From NCBI GenBank assembly GCA_947643665.1, contig CANRWW010000026.1, forward strand, positions 1 to 35,021: 35,021 bases of DNA, given 5' to 3'. Positions 24,653 to 32,522 of the stretch are shown in pieces (positions within the stretch are counted from its first letter, which is position 1; each line of letters starts with the position of its first letter). The notes beneath the pieces are model-generated. The model searched no databases. It saw nothing but the letters and a program-made list of their open reading frames with translations, and was not told where the DNA came from. This DNA is from an uncultured Porphyromonadaceae bacterium. GTDB taxonomy: Bacteria; Bacteroidota; Bacteroidia; Bacteroidales; Muribaculaceae. A program made the translations under genes and the position numbers.

Positions 24653-24677
24653 GCAAATTATTTGCGAAATAATTGCT
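24652..24677. promoter_or_regulatory. near-perfect palindrome between divergent promoters (possible operator)
   Basis: The arms AGCAAATTATTT and AAATAATTGCT are reverse complements except for one extra A, around the centre GCG. The palindrome exactly fills the space between the two outward-facing TAnnTTTG boxes, covering both -33 positions. A bound dimeric regulator there would control both genes. This is inference from position and symmetry. Confidence 0.35.
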
Positions 24678-24684
24678 ATTTTTG
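24677..24684 (+). promoter_or_regulatory. promoter box for the AlkD-like gene
   Basis: TATTTTTG followed by CAAAG, 24 bases before ATG 24709. It is an exact -7 consensus; no TTTG at the right spacing upstream. Confidence 0.5.
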
Positions 24685-24708
24685 CAAAGTTAAACATCCT
24701 CCCATCAA

Positions 24709-25317
24709 ATGAGCCACAAAACCACTCCACAAATAGACAGAGAGTTACCTGAGTTTTCACGTATGCAACAGGTAAAACGCCGTTTTTTTGCCATGCGCAA
24801 CGGCATGCTTGCCGACCATATCAAGTCTGGAGGCTTGATATATAAAGTGAATTTCGGTCTGAACATACCGCAGATCAAGGAGATTGCCGCCGAACTGCTT
24901 GCCGAGGGAATGAATGATTCGGAACAGCTTGAACTTGCCAGCCGTCTATGGGAGAACATCAACACACGCGAAAGCCGTCTGCTCGCCCCTATGCTTTTCC
25001 CTGCCGATATCATGACGCATGAGATTGCCGCACGATGGCTCGCAGAAGCGCAGACCACAGAAGTGGCCGACCACCTATGCCACTCGCTGCTCCGCCGGCT
25101 TCCCTTTGCTGCTGACATAGCTATCGCACTTTTCAACTCCGGGGAAGCTACATCGCTACAACGATATTCATCGCTCCGTTTACTTCTCAATCTTGTGGCA
25201 ACCGGAAACCTTGATCCTTACCCTCTGAAAAAGTTAGCGGAAAACTCCCTCACCGACACGCTGACACGCCCAGTTGCCCGACAAATCCTTCAGGAAATAG
25301 AGTTCCTCAGCGAGTAG
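24709..25317 (+). CDS. AlkD-like HEAT-repeat protein (DNA alkylation repair family)
   Basis: 202 residues, all-helical, with no signal peptide. The segment GGLIYKVNFGLNIPQIKEIAAEL and the later ESRLLAPMLFPADIMTHEIAARWL match the small Bacteroidota proteins annotated as DNA alkylation repair enzymes, which are shorter than AlkC or AlkD. Repeated helix pairs (about 20-25 residues each) suggest HEAT repeats wrapping DNA. Glycosylase activity is not proved; I cannot point to the AlkD catalytic Trp/Asp set with certainty. A 17-position hairpin begins 20 bases after the stop. Confidence 0.68.
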   Translation: MSHKTTPQIDRELPEFSRMQQVKRRFFAMRNGMLADHIKSGGLIYKVNFGLNIPQIKEIAAELLAEGMNDSEQLELASRLWENINTRESRLLAPMLFPADIMTHEIAARWLAEAQTTEVADHLCHSLLRRLPFAADIAIALFNSGEATSLQRYSSLRLLLNLVATGNLDPYPLKKLAENSLTDTLTRPVARQILQEIEFLSE

Positions 25318-25337
25318 CCATTGATAACGACATTTAA

Positions 25338-25422
25338 AAGGCGATGAATCAAGACATTCATATTTAAATCTTGATTCACCGCCTTGTTTTTCGCCAGGAT
25401 GTGAGGGTGCCGCCATGATTGC
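25338..25422 (+). repeat. hairpin-plus-tail repeat, copy A (also acts as terminator)
   Basis: The left arm 25338-25354 (AAGGCGATGAATCAAGA) pairs with 25369-25385 with one mismatch, followed by GTTTTT, so it should terminate the AlkD-like gene. Beyond the hairpin, 25383-25422 aligns with 27139-27178 (copy B): CTTGTTT, GGATG and GAGGGTGC are shared, about 30 of 41 aligned positions. The foot of the right arm is also similar (CACCGCCTTG against CGCCGACTTG), while the rest of the arms differs. It has the same orientation as copy B. Confidence 0.6.
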
Positions 25423-25463
25423 TCAGATGGTAGGAACCGACCACCCATATCCGATATCCTTTG

Positions 25464-26189
25464 TCAGTCTGCCGACTGCGTTATCATGACAATGTTATTT
25501 AACTCCATAATAGGCCTGCATCCAACATGCCCCCTAAAACCATTGAACACCAAGCACATCGTGCGAGGCACACCAGTATCGTTTGGAGCAACGGCTATGC
25601 TTATTCGCCGGCTCTTACCAGAGGAATCTATCTCCACTTTAGCCCATTCCATGAAACGGAATGAATACTTTGGCTTTTCCGTTCCATAATCCCGATCCGG
25701 GATCATAGGAGAGTATTCAACTTTCTCTCCATCCGTATTTATCACATCCACACCCATGTCGCGGAGGCAGCGAGTTATTTCCAAATTTTTGAGGAATATC
25801 CAATCCGCCATTATATCTCCTTCGTTAAGCCTCTCAAGAGACCACATGATTGTATTTGAATACATTATGACAGAGGGCACACCTATTTCCAATGAAACAT
25901 CATAGAACCCGTAAGGGTTTAGTCCTTCAATGCCCGACACATCCCCCAAAACCTCAAAAAGATCTATGGAAGTCGCAAGCCAGAAACGCGAAACGGCTCC
26001 ATCGTTGCATATAAACTCTACGACACCACCTTCCGAAGCCACATCACGAACCAGCTCCTCATACGGAAGCATGTAGCAATACTCCGTATCCTCTTCCCCG
26101 CCAAGGATGAAATCATCTTCCTCACCGCAAGATGGCAAAAGCATAGCCAACGCCATAACCGACATGGCAAATCCTATTTTTTTTCGCAT
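25464..26189 (-). CDS. lipoprotein of unknown function, paralogue of the next gene (BACON-like?)
   Basis: 241 residues. Signal peptide with lipobox C21 (LLPSC), then an acidic linker (GEEDD, GGEEDTE). The body shares a clear pattern with the neighbour at 26212: Y-MLP near residue 40, EGG then CNDG-SRFW-AT, then ADWI, a DR/DxxG-V--INTD block, and finally F-F-EWA, N-TG-PR-MCL-F and NN-V-I-Q at the end. The SRFW block after GG and the TG-R...Q ending recall BACON-type beta-sandwiches, but I do not assign the domain. It would be anchored in the outer membrane or on the surface. It is the second gene of a two-gene unit, 22 bases after its paralogue. Confidence 0.75.
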   Translation of the reverse strand: MRKKIGFAMSVMALAMLLPSCGEEDDFILGGEEDTEYCYMLPYEELVRDVASEGGVVEFICNDGAVSRFWLATSIDLFEVLGDVSGIEGLNPYGFYDVSLEIGVPSVIMYSNTIMWSLERLNEGDIMADWIFLKNLEITRCLRDMGVDVINTDGEKVEYSPMIPDRDYGTEKPKYSFRFMEWAKVEIDSSGKSRRISIAVAPNDTGVPRTMCLVFNGFRGHVGCRPIMELNNIVMITQSAD

Positions 26190-26211
26190 GATCGTATATT
26201 TTTTACTTTAA

Positions 26212-26901
26212 TCACTCACTATCTCCATGCTGACTTATGAAAACCACATTATTCTTTTCTGTTTCCGGACCTCTGGAGGAAAAATGTTGTGCATAGAAGT
26301 ACAAACACATCCTACGGGGATTCCCTGTATTATTCTCAGATACCTTGACATAAATATGCCGTTTACTATCCGAGTCCTGGAATGTCTTGACGTATGCCCA
26401 ATCCTGAAAGGTAAATTCATAAAATCCGCTGTTATATCCGTTCCAATCTGAGTTTATGAATCTAACCCCAATCCTGTCAAGGACGCTTGCTTGTTGCTTC
26501 ATATCGGAATTCAGAATCCAATCTGCCACCACATCATCTTTAGAGAACCAATCCTCCAGGTTATTGGAATTTTCTGATATTGGCTCTAAAGTAAATGAAT
26601 CTGGACTTGATTTTAAATAGAAAGCATCATTCATTACAACACAGTCTTCCTCAGTGTCAAGCCATGTCCCCGTAGCCCACCAAAAACGCGATAAAGATCC
26701 GTCATTACATGTCAAGGAAATCTCGCCACCCTCAACCGGTAACAATTGTGCCAAATCATTAAATGGTAGCATTTCATATTGTCCACCTCCTCCCACCAGG
26801 CAATACTCTTCCTGACAAGCCGTAAAAACCACAGAGATCCCCAGCACAATAGCCATAGCTCGCAAAAACCTATGATACCGGCAAAAAAGAAAATGTTTCA
26901 T
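26212..26901 (-). CDS. lipoprotein of unknown function, paralogue of the previous gene
   Basis: 229 residues from ATG 26901. The frame is open to 26976, but the signal peptide proper (RAMAIVLGISVVFTAC, lipidated Cys about 30) starts with MKHFLF, so the later start is preferred. The body follows the same pattern: Y-MLP, EGG, CNDGSLSRFWWAT, VADWI, R-GVRFINSD, F-F-DWAYV, N-TGNPRRMCLYF and NNVVFISQ. The two proteins have diverged strongly elsewhere. The DNA is visibly richer in A and T than the flanking housekeeping genes. No neighbours suggest a pathway. Not recognised beyond the shared pattern. Confidence 0.72.
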   Translation of the reverse strand: MKHFLFCRYHRFLRAMAIVLGISVVFTACQEEYCLVGGGGQYEMLPFNDLAQLLPVEGGEISLTCNDGSLSRFWWATGTWLDTEEDCVVMNDAFYLKSSPDSFTLEPISENSNNLEDWFSKDDVVADWILNSDMKQQASVLDRIGVRFINSDWNGYNSGFYEFTFQDWAYVKTFQDSDSKRHIYVKVSENNTGNPRRMCLYFYAQHFSSRGPETEKNNVVFISQHGDSE

Positions 26902-27099
26902 AGCTATTGAGGATTTAGAATGATGAATATTTTTACACTTGCAATATATTACAACATTATTTAATATCCAAATCATATCACATTTATTTTATACGAAATT
27001 GAAAACGGCGACATATTACATTTAAAATACTAAGCATATCACTTTGTTACTATTAAAAATCGCAACAACCATTACTAACAAGACTAAGGCATCACACAA
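26902..27099. other. AT-rich intergenic region upstream of the lipoprotein pair
   Basis: No ORF, RNA gene or exact promoter consensus. The closest minus-strand match is TATGATTTG, one base too long. With the repeat at 27100-27210, the gap reaches 329 bases. Confidence 0.5.
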
Positions 27100-27210
27100 A
27101 AGTCGGCGTGTCAAAATTCGTAAATTTTGACACGCCGACTTGTTTCTGTCCGGATGGAGAGGGTGCTGTCAGAATGGCGACGACCCGGATGGGCCATTAT
27201 GACAGCACCC
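27100..27210. repeat. hairpin-plus-tail repeat, copy B (two hairpins)
   Basis: Hairpin 1 is perfect: 27100-27118 pairs with 27123-27141 (19 bp, loop CGTA; arm AAGTCGGCGTGTCAAAATT). Hairpin 2 pairs 27161-27178 with 27193-27210 (18 positions, one mismatch; arm GGGTGCTGTCAGAATGGC) around a 14-base loop. Bases 27139-27178 align with copy A at 25383-25422. It lies 20 bases after the stop of the CoA-transferase gene on the minus strand, so it may also terminate that operon, though the T-runs are short (ACTTTTG). Confidence 0.7.
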
Positions 27211-27230
27211 TAATAGAGACTTGGAAAGGA

Positions 27231-28532
27231 TCAACCCAAACGCGAATAGGAATAACCGAAACGCTCGAAAGCCGCACGGTCAAGAGCTTCCCTATCGGCA
27301 GGGTTGGCTATGGAAATCATCAACTTGGCACGCTCAGGAAGCGACTTGCCAAGCAGATTGACCGCTCCATGCTCCGTGACCACGTAATTTGACTGGAAGC
27401 GGGTGGTCACAACCCCGGCACCTGGAGTAAGCACCGGCTTGATCTTTCCCACCCCCTTGCTGGTGGTCGAGGTCATGGCTATTACCGACAAACCGCCCTC
27501 ACTGCGCGACGCACCATATACGAAATCATGCTGGCCACCTACACCGGAGAATATACGTGTACCGATGGAGTCGGCACAAATCTGTCCGGTGAGATCTATT
27601 TCAAGACAGGAGTTAATGGAGGTTACACGTGGATTTTGGCCGATGATAAAAGGATCGTTGGTATATGCCACATCCTTGAAAACCATCTCCTTGTTATAGT
27701 CCATGAGATCGTAAAGACGACGAGACCCAAGGGCAAGACAGGCCACAGACTTCCCCGGCAGAACCTTCTTGAGGGAATTATCTATGACTCCGCTCTCTAT
27801 CAGAGGCAACACCCCGTCGGTCATAGCCTCGGTATGGAGACCCAGATGCTTATGGCCGCTGAGGGCACGTATTACAGCATTTGGTATACCCCCCACACCG
27901 ATCTGCAACGTGGCACCATCGGGTATCAAGGCTGCAACGGCATTCCCTATGGCAGTCTCCACCACTCCCGGTTCAGGCGTGGGCACCTCCACAAGCGGAT
28001 CATCAACCAATACGGCGGCTGCAATCTTTGACATGTGTATCACCGGATCGCCATAACTGAAAGGCATATGGGGATTTATCTGGGCAATCACTGTCTTTGC
28101 ACACTCTGTGGCTGAAAACGCGAGATCGGCACTGACGCCGTAACTCACATATCCCTCTGCATCCGGCATGGAGCAGTTGAGAAGCACTACATCGGATGGC
28201 CATATGCCGCTCCTGAAAAGCTGCGGCACCTCCCCGAGAAAACGTGGAGTCGTAGCACCGTATCCTTCACCGATCCAACGGCGCACATTATTGGAAACAA
28301 AACAGGTATCTACCAGAAACGAATCCTTGTATTCTTCACGGCAATATGGCGCCTCACGGTTTGAGACCGAGAAACCGGAGTGAAGCACTACACCGCGGAG
28401 TTCATCACCACGGCGCGTCATTGCATCCACTAGCGTTTCGGGAATAGATGTACTTCCCTGTATATAAACGTGATCTCCGCTCTTTATGAGCTTTACGGCC
28501 TCATCGGCCGACATTAAATTGGGATAATTCAT
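27231..28532 (-). CDS. acetyl-CoA hydrolase/transferase (4-hydroxybutyrate CoA-transferase type)
   Basis: 433 residues from ATG 28532. The N-terminal domain opens with LMSADEAVKLIKSGDHVYIQG. The C-terminal domain has the glycine loop IGVGGIPNAVI, the probable catalytic Glu in GLHTEAMTDGV and the CoA-pocket stretch FSGVGGQHDFVYGA. The family swaps or hydrolyses CoA on short or aromatic acyl groups. The frame opens earlier (28571), but that would lengthen the overlap with the aminotransferase gene to 71 bases; the chosen start overlaps by 32 and a still later ATG (28514) is possible. Last of the ior operon: it would release aryl-acetate from aryl-acetyl-CoA, conserving the thioester if acetate is the acceptor (inference). 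Confidence 0.88.
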   Translation of the reverse strand: MNYPNLMSADEAVKLIKSGDHVYIQGSTSIPETLVDAMTRRGDELRGVVLHSGFSVSNREAPYCREEYKDSFLVDTCFVSNNVRRWIGEGYGATTPRFLGEVPQLFRSGIWPSDVVLLNCSMPDAEGYVSYGVSADLAFSATECAKTVIAQINPHMPFSYGDPVIHMSKIAAAVLVDDPLVEVPTPEPGVVETAIGNAVAALIPDGATLQIGVGGIPNAVIRALSGHKHLGLHTEAMTDGVLPLIESGVIDNSLKKVLPGKSVACLALGSRRLYDLMDYNKEMVFKDVAYTNDPFIIGQNPRVTSINSCLEIDLTGQICADSIGTRIFSGVGGQHDFVYGASRSEGGLSVIAMTSTTSKGVGKIKPVLTPGAGVVTTRFQSNYVVTEHGAVNLLGKSLPERAKLMISIANPADREALDRAAFERFGYSYSRLG

Positions 28533-29886
28533 ACTCTGGAACGGTTTCATGTGTAGGATGGTGGTCAGCATGGAAAGCGGAAAGACGCTCTGACAGACGG
28601 CGGAAAGAATCGTCGTCAGACAGCAGGCTCACACATACCCGCACGCCCTGCTGGCGGCTGCCGGTAGAAGGGAGCGATATGGTGGATACCCCATAACGAA
28701 GCAGCTCTTTCTGCAAAGTATCGCCTGTCATGCCCGGATATCCCATCGTGAAGAAAAATCCATCGGATATCGGCTGGTCTCCGTCAAGAGCATAAACAAG
28801 ATGGAATCCGTTATCAAGGAAACATTTTTTAGCCAATGCAGCCCGACGCCCGTATTCACGGGTCTCGGCAACGAAATCAAGTTTCCCTTCAACCGCAGCC
28901 TCAAGCATGGCGGCAAAGGCATGCTGGGCGGAATGGGCCGTACCTGATGAAGCACAATACAGTACCCCATAGATATATGCGTCGCCGAAAGTCGGCATCT
29001 CATAGAACTGTTCGAAAAACGGATATACCCTGTCTGCCACACCCGGCGACATGCATACCAATGAGATGCGCTGACCGGCATAACTGAATATCTTGGATGC
29101 CGATACCAGCATGATGACACGGTCTGTCCATTTTGCCACAGTCGGGACATAAGGCGCCTTGTACGGCACACCGTAACGGGTGCGGAAGTCCATGCCAAGA
29201 TAAGCATGGTCTTCAACAAGGATCACATCGTGTTTCTCTGCCATGCGGGCAAGTATGGCATATTCTTCAGAGGTCAGATTTGTCCAGGCGGGATTGTTGG
29301 GATTGTTATACAGTATGGCGGTGACATTGCCTCGTGACAATATGGCATCCAGACGTTGCTCAAGAGCGGCACCGCGGCAGTCATAAAGATCAAGAGACTC
29401 CTGGTTCAGCTCCAACAGTTTCACCTGGTTGTGCTGGGCGGGGAAACCGGGATCAAGGAAAAGGATTGTATCGCGTCCGGGCAACCGCTGACCCAAAAGT
29501 AGAAACAGGGTAAAAGTAGCCTGCATGGAACCCACAGTCGGAACTATGCAACGCTGCGGAATGTCCACATCCAGAAACGCTTTCAAAAACCGGCTTCCGT
29601 TCTCTTTCAGCGAAGGAATCCCGGATATGTTGGGATATTGGTTGGCTATGCCGGTGAGCAAAGCCGCACGCTCGGCTTCAATCCCGACAGGTGAAGCAGG
29701 TAATCCCGGATTCCCCATTTCAAGATGCACAAACGGCTCGCCGAGATGGCGCTCCAACCGCACGGCCAACGACAGTATCTGACGTATTGTCGCAGAAGCG
29801 ATATTCGGTATATTCATCGCCTGCATTTCCTGTTCAAGAATATTGTGTGATACGGGTACCATAGTCTTTATCTTTTCCTGAAACAT
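28501..29886 (-). CDS. PLP-dependent class I/II aminotransferase
   Basis: 461 residues from ATG 29886, with fold type I layout: GNPGLPASP near the start, YPNISGIPSLKE, YNNPNNPAWT, the PLP-ring Asp region LVEDHAYLGMDF, the Schiff-base Lys in VSASKIFSYAGQR (about 265), and a C-terminal VRVCVSLL with the carboxylate-binding Arg region. It resembles aromatic or kynurenine-type aminotransferases in Bacteroidota. The start at 29886 lies seven bases after the iorB stop; an ORF start at 29913 would overlap iorB. In this operon it would convert Phe, Tyr or Trp to the 2-oxo acid used by IorAB. Substrate is inferred from context. Confidence 0.88.
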   Translation of the reverse strand: MFQEKIKTMVPVSHNILEQEMQAMNIPNIASATIRQILSLAVRLERHLGEPFVHLEMGNPGLPASPVGIEAERAALLTGIANQYPNISGIPSLKENGSRFLKAFLDVDIPQRCIVPTVGSMQATFTLFLLLGQRLPGRDTILFLDPGFPAQHNQVKLLELNQESLDLYDCRGAALEQRLDAILSRGNVTAILYNNPNNPAWTNLTSEEYAILARMAEKHDVILVEDHAYLGMDFRTRYGVPYKAPYVPTVAKWTDRVIMLVSASKIFSYAGQRISLVCMSPGVADRVYPFFEQFYEMPTFGDAYIYGVLYCASSGTAHSAQHAFAAMLEAAVEGKLDFVAETREYGRRAALAKKCFLDNGFHLVYALDGDQPISDGFFFTMGYPGMTGDTLQKELLRYGVSTISLPSTGSRQQGVRVCVSLLSDDDSFRRLSERLSAFHADHHPTHETVPEYELSQFNVGR

Positions 29887-29893
29887 ATCATAT

Positions 29894-30481
29894 TCATATT
29901 GACGACACAGCACGTGAACGGGCTAGCCCAGCACGGAAAGCGGCAAGGTTGCTTTCAATGACCTTCTCACCTTTCGACTGGAAAACCGTGCGTATCCCAT
30001 CTTCTATCTTTTCATACGGAATGCCGACAAAGGGGGCTGCCGCACCGAGAAGCACCATGTTTGACGCACGCACGGTAGCGACATCTTTGGCAACCGTATC
30101 CATGTCAAACGCCACAGTGCGCTCACACGCTCCCAAAGCATCCATTATCTCTTGCTCTTCCGGATAATCGGGGATGTTTACAAAAGGTGTGGTATTGGTG
30201 ACTACCCATCCCTCCGGTTTAAGCCACTGTATGTACCTCAATGCCTCCATTGGTTCAAGAGACACGATCATGTCGGCTTTCCCTCGGGGGATAAGATCTG
30301 ACGAGATTGGGGATGAACTGATCCTGAGACATGACATTACGTCGCCCCCGCGCTGGCTCATACCATGCACTTCCGCCTGTTTCAGATGTAGGTTGTCTGC
30401 CAGAGCTGCCGCACCGAGTATAGTGGCAATGGAGAGTATACCCTGACCTCCCACTCCGGCAAGTATAATATCTGATTTCAT
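29894..30481 (-). CDS. iorB: indolepyruvate ferredoxin oxidoreductase, beta subunit
   Basis: 195 residues, the gamma-type domain of 2-oxoacid:ferredoxin oxidoreductases. The N-terminal GVGGQGILSIATILG is the family signature, followed by EVHGMSQRGGDVMSCLRI (CoA-side contact) and SLEPMEALRY. The length is that of ordinary IorB. It lies 29 bases after iorA and seven before the aminotransferase gene. With IorA it should oxidatively decarboxylate aryl pyruvates to aryl-acetyl-CoA in the cytoplasm. Confidence 0.92.
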   Translation of the reverse strand: MKSDIILAGVGGQGILSIATILGAAALADNLHLKQAEVHGMSQRGGDVMSCLRISSSPISSDLIPRGKADMIVSLEPMEALRYIQWLKPEGWVVTNTTPFVNIPDYPEEQEIMDALGACERTVAFDMDTVAKDVATVRASNMVLLGAAAPFVGIPYEKIEDGIRTVFQSKGEKVIESNLAAFRAGLARSRAVSSI

Positions 30482-30510
30482 ATTTCAATCTATTAATCTT
30501 GCATCAAAAT

Positions 30511-32136
30511 TTATTGTTTTTTCCCTTTGGCATGCCTGCGTGCGGTCTGGATACATTCACGGCGGGACACTATTACCGACAGCCCCTCATATGCGAACTC
30601 TTCGGCAAACAAGGCTTTCATGTCCTCAAAATTTTTCGGAAGAGAATCTATTGTGCGCACATGAGCAGCATCGGCACCGAGGCCAAGGCATATGTCTTCC
30701 AGTTTGCCTGTACCTTGCGAATCCTGGCCGCCTGTCATGCCGGTGGTCAGGTTGTCAGATATGATCACGGTCATTGGAGTATTCTCGTTTACGGCATCAA
30801 GCAGCCCTGTCATACCGGAATGTGTGAACGTGGAATCTCCGATAATTGCAACGGCAGGTCTAAGCCCGGCATCGGCAGCGCCTTTTGCCATAGTGATTGA
30901 CGCGCCCATGTCAACACACGTATCTATGGCGTTGAATGGAGCCAGCCACCCGAGGGTATAACACCCTATGTCACCAAAAACCTTGGCTGTAGGTGACGCA
31001 TCAAGCACAGCATTAAGTGCGGCATATACATCACGATGGCCACACCCCTGGCACAAAGCCGGAGGCCGCGACACTACAATACGTGACGGATCCGGGATCT
31101 CTGCCAGGAGCTTGCCTGCCATATCAGGAACCAATCGTGCCAATCCTGCCGCCACATTGTCGGGAGTAAGCTCGCCGGTCAGAGGAAGCACCCCGTCAAG
31201 TTTGCCCCGCACTTTAAGACCCCGATCCAGTAAACCACGCATCGCCCTTTCTATTACAGGTTGTCCCTCCTCAACGACAAAAATTTCATCGCAGGCATCT
31301 GCGAGACGGGAAACGAGATTTACAGGCAAAGGATATTGGGAAATTTTCAGAACCGTAAACGGAGATCCGTCAGGGAAACATTCGTTTATATAATTGGCAG
31401 CTATTCCTGATACAAGAATGCCTATCCTGCGGTCATTGCCCAATGCAAGACTGTTAAAGGAAGAGTGCTCGGCTTCCTCTTCCATTCGCTTTCTATCTTC
31501 CAGCAACTGACGGTAGCGCACACGTGAATTACCCGGCATAAGGACCCACTGGCGCGGATTGTCGGGAAAACGCAATCTGTTCTCAGGCACAGCATGTTCG
31601 GCAACCTCAACTACCGAACGGGAATGAGCCAGACGAGTGACCATCCTCACCATCACAGGAACTTTCAGCCGCTCGGAAAGTTCAAAACCGTAAGATGCCA
31701 TATCATAAGCCTCCTGCTGTGTGGATGGCTCCAGAATAGGCATTATGGCAAAATCAGCATAAAACCGCGAGTCCTGCTCATTTTGTGAAGAATGCATTGA
31801 CGGGTCATCGGCAGATATTACAAGCATGCCACCGTTTGTCCCCGTCATAGAGGAATTGACAAACGGATCTGCAGCCACGTTAAGCCCCACATGCTTCATC
31901 GAAACCATGGAACGTTTACCACAGAACGACATTCCCAACGCCTCTTCGAGGGCGGTTTTCTCATTTGACGACCAATGGGAATGTATCTCCCGCTCACGGG
32001 CTACGGCATTGGACTGCACATACTCAAGAATCTCTGTAGAGGGAGTTCCCGGATAAGCATAGGCTCCCGATAATCCGGCATTTATGGCGCCCAAGGCCAA
32101 TGCCTCGTCGCCAAGTAAAAGTTTTCTGGTACTCAT
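30511..32136 (-). CDS. iorA: indolepyruvate oxidoreductase alpha subunit, short form without ferredoxin domain
   Basis: 541 residues. The N-terminal part has GAINAGLSGAYAYPGTPSTEI and EKTALEEALGMSF (pyrimidine-binding side), a middle linking domain has ILVSGIAANYINE, and the C-terminal TPP domain has CQGCGHRDVYAAL, GDIGCYTLG and GDSTFTHSG with the downstream SDN. The protein ends in VSRRECIQTARRHAKGKKQ, exactly where archaeal and clostridial IorA continue into a two-[4Fe-4S] ferredoxin domain. No cysteine cluster follows in any frame before iorB, so this is a genuine short form, as seems usual in Bacteroidota. Electrons must leave by another carrier. First gene of the operon, promoter box at 32194-32201. 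Confidence 0.92.
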   Translation of the reverse strand: MSTRKLLLGDEALALGAINAGLSGAYAYPGTPSTEILEYVQSNAVAREREIHSHWSSNEKTALEEALGMSFCGKRSMVSMKHVGLNVAADPFVNSSMTGTNGGMLVISADDPSMHSSQNEQDSRFYADFAIMPILEPSTQQEAYDMASYGFELSERLKVPVMVRMVTRLAHSRSVVEVAEHAVPENRLRFPDNPRQWVLMPGNSRVRYRQLLEDRKRMEEEAEHSSFNSLALGNDRRIGILVSGIAANYINECFPDGSPFTVLKISQYPLPVNLVSRLADACDEIFVVEEGQPVIERAMRGLLDRGLKVRGKLDGVLPLTGELTPDNVAAGLARLVPDMAGKLLAEIPDPSRIVVSRPPALCQGCGHRDVYAALNAVLDASPTAKVFGDIGCYTLGWLAPFNAIDTCVDMGASITMAKGAADAGLRPAVAIIGDSTFTHSGMTGLLDAVNENTPMTVIISDNLTTGMTGGQDSQGTGKLEDICLGLGADAAHVRTIDSLPKNFEDMKALFAEEFAYEGLSVIVSRRECIQTARRHAKGKKQ

Positions 32137-32193
32137 GGATTAGACTGTTCGTTTGCGGAGGAACGGGAATTTCAATATTCCGCACCTACATGG

Positions 32194-32201
32194 CAAATTT
32201 A
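32194..32201 (-). promoter_or_regulatory. promoter box for the ior operon
   Basis: TAAATTTG on the minus strand, exact -7 consensus, about 58 bases before ATG 32136. No TTTG at -33. Confidence 0.5.
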
Positions 32202-32522
32202 CAAAACCGACGCCGAATTTACCCTCACTCTCGTTATGTTATGCAACATGTTTGCCTAACAGGCAGAATTATGCTGGCTAAAAGTTGTAATCTCGTTCCA
32301 CGATTTAAATGCCACTTGCAAACCTCGGTTTATAAAAATTTTTATCTGTATCGCCGTCACATCAATTTTGACTACAATCCGCTGCGGATCATTCGTTTTT
32401 TACCCAACCATGATCCAGTATTATACCGCTTTATGGCATCGTCATCTACACGCCTGATAACCAATAAATTACCCCCCCCATAAAAATTAGTATCAAATAG
32501 CTGCATCTAAACTGAAAACAAT
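32202..32522. other. intergenic region between divergent operons, no gene seen
   Basis: A stretch with small hairpins only: ATGTT/AACAT (near 32236-32250), TGCCT/AGGCA (near 32253-32265) and a 14-base palindrome ATAAAAATTTTTAT (near 32334-32347). It also holds an eight-C run at 32472-32479. The plus-strand frame across it starts inside iorA antisense, has no protein character and is not called. Confidence 0.5.

Noticed and set aside
27528-28031. 167-codon plus-strand frame
   Set aside because: Antisense to the CoA-transferase gene; no protein character.
30500-30515. Frameshift that cut off the IorA ferredoxin domain
   Set aside because: Only 29 bases lie between the iorA stop and iorB, and no cysteine cluster is encoded there in any frame; the short form is genuine.
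32100-32483. 127-codon plus-strand frame in the gap before the secreted-protein gene
   Set aside because: It begins inside iorA antisense, has no start signal or domain, and crosses hairpins and the C-run.
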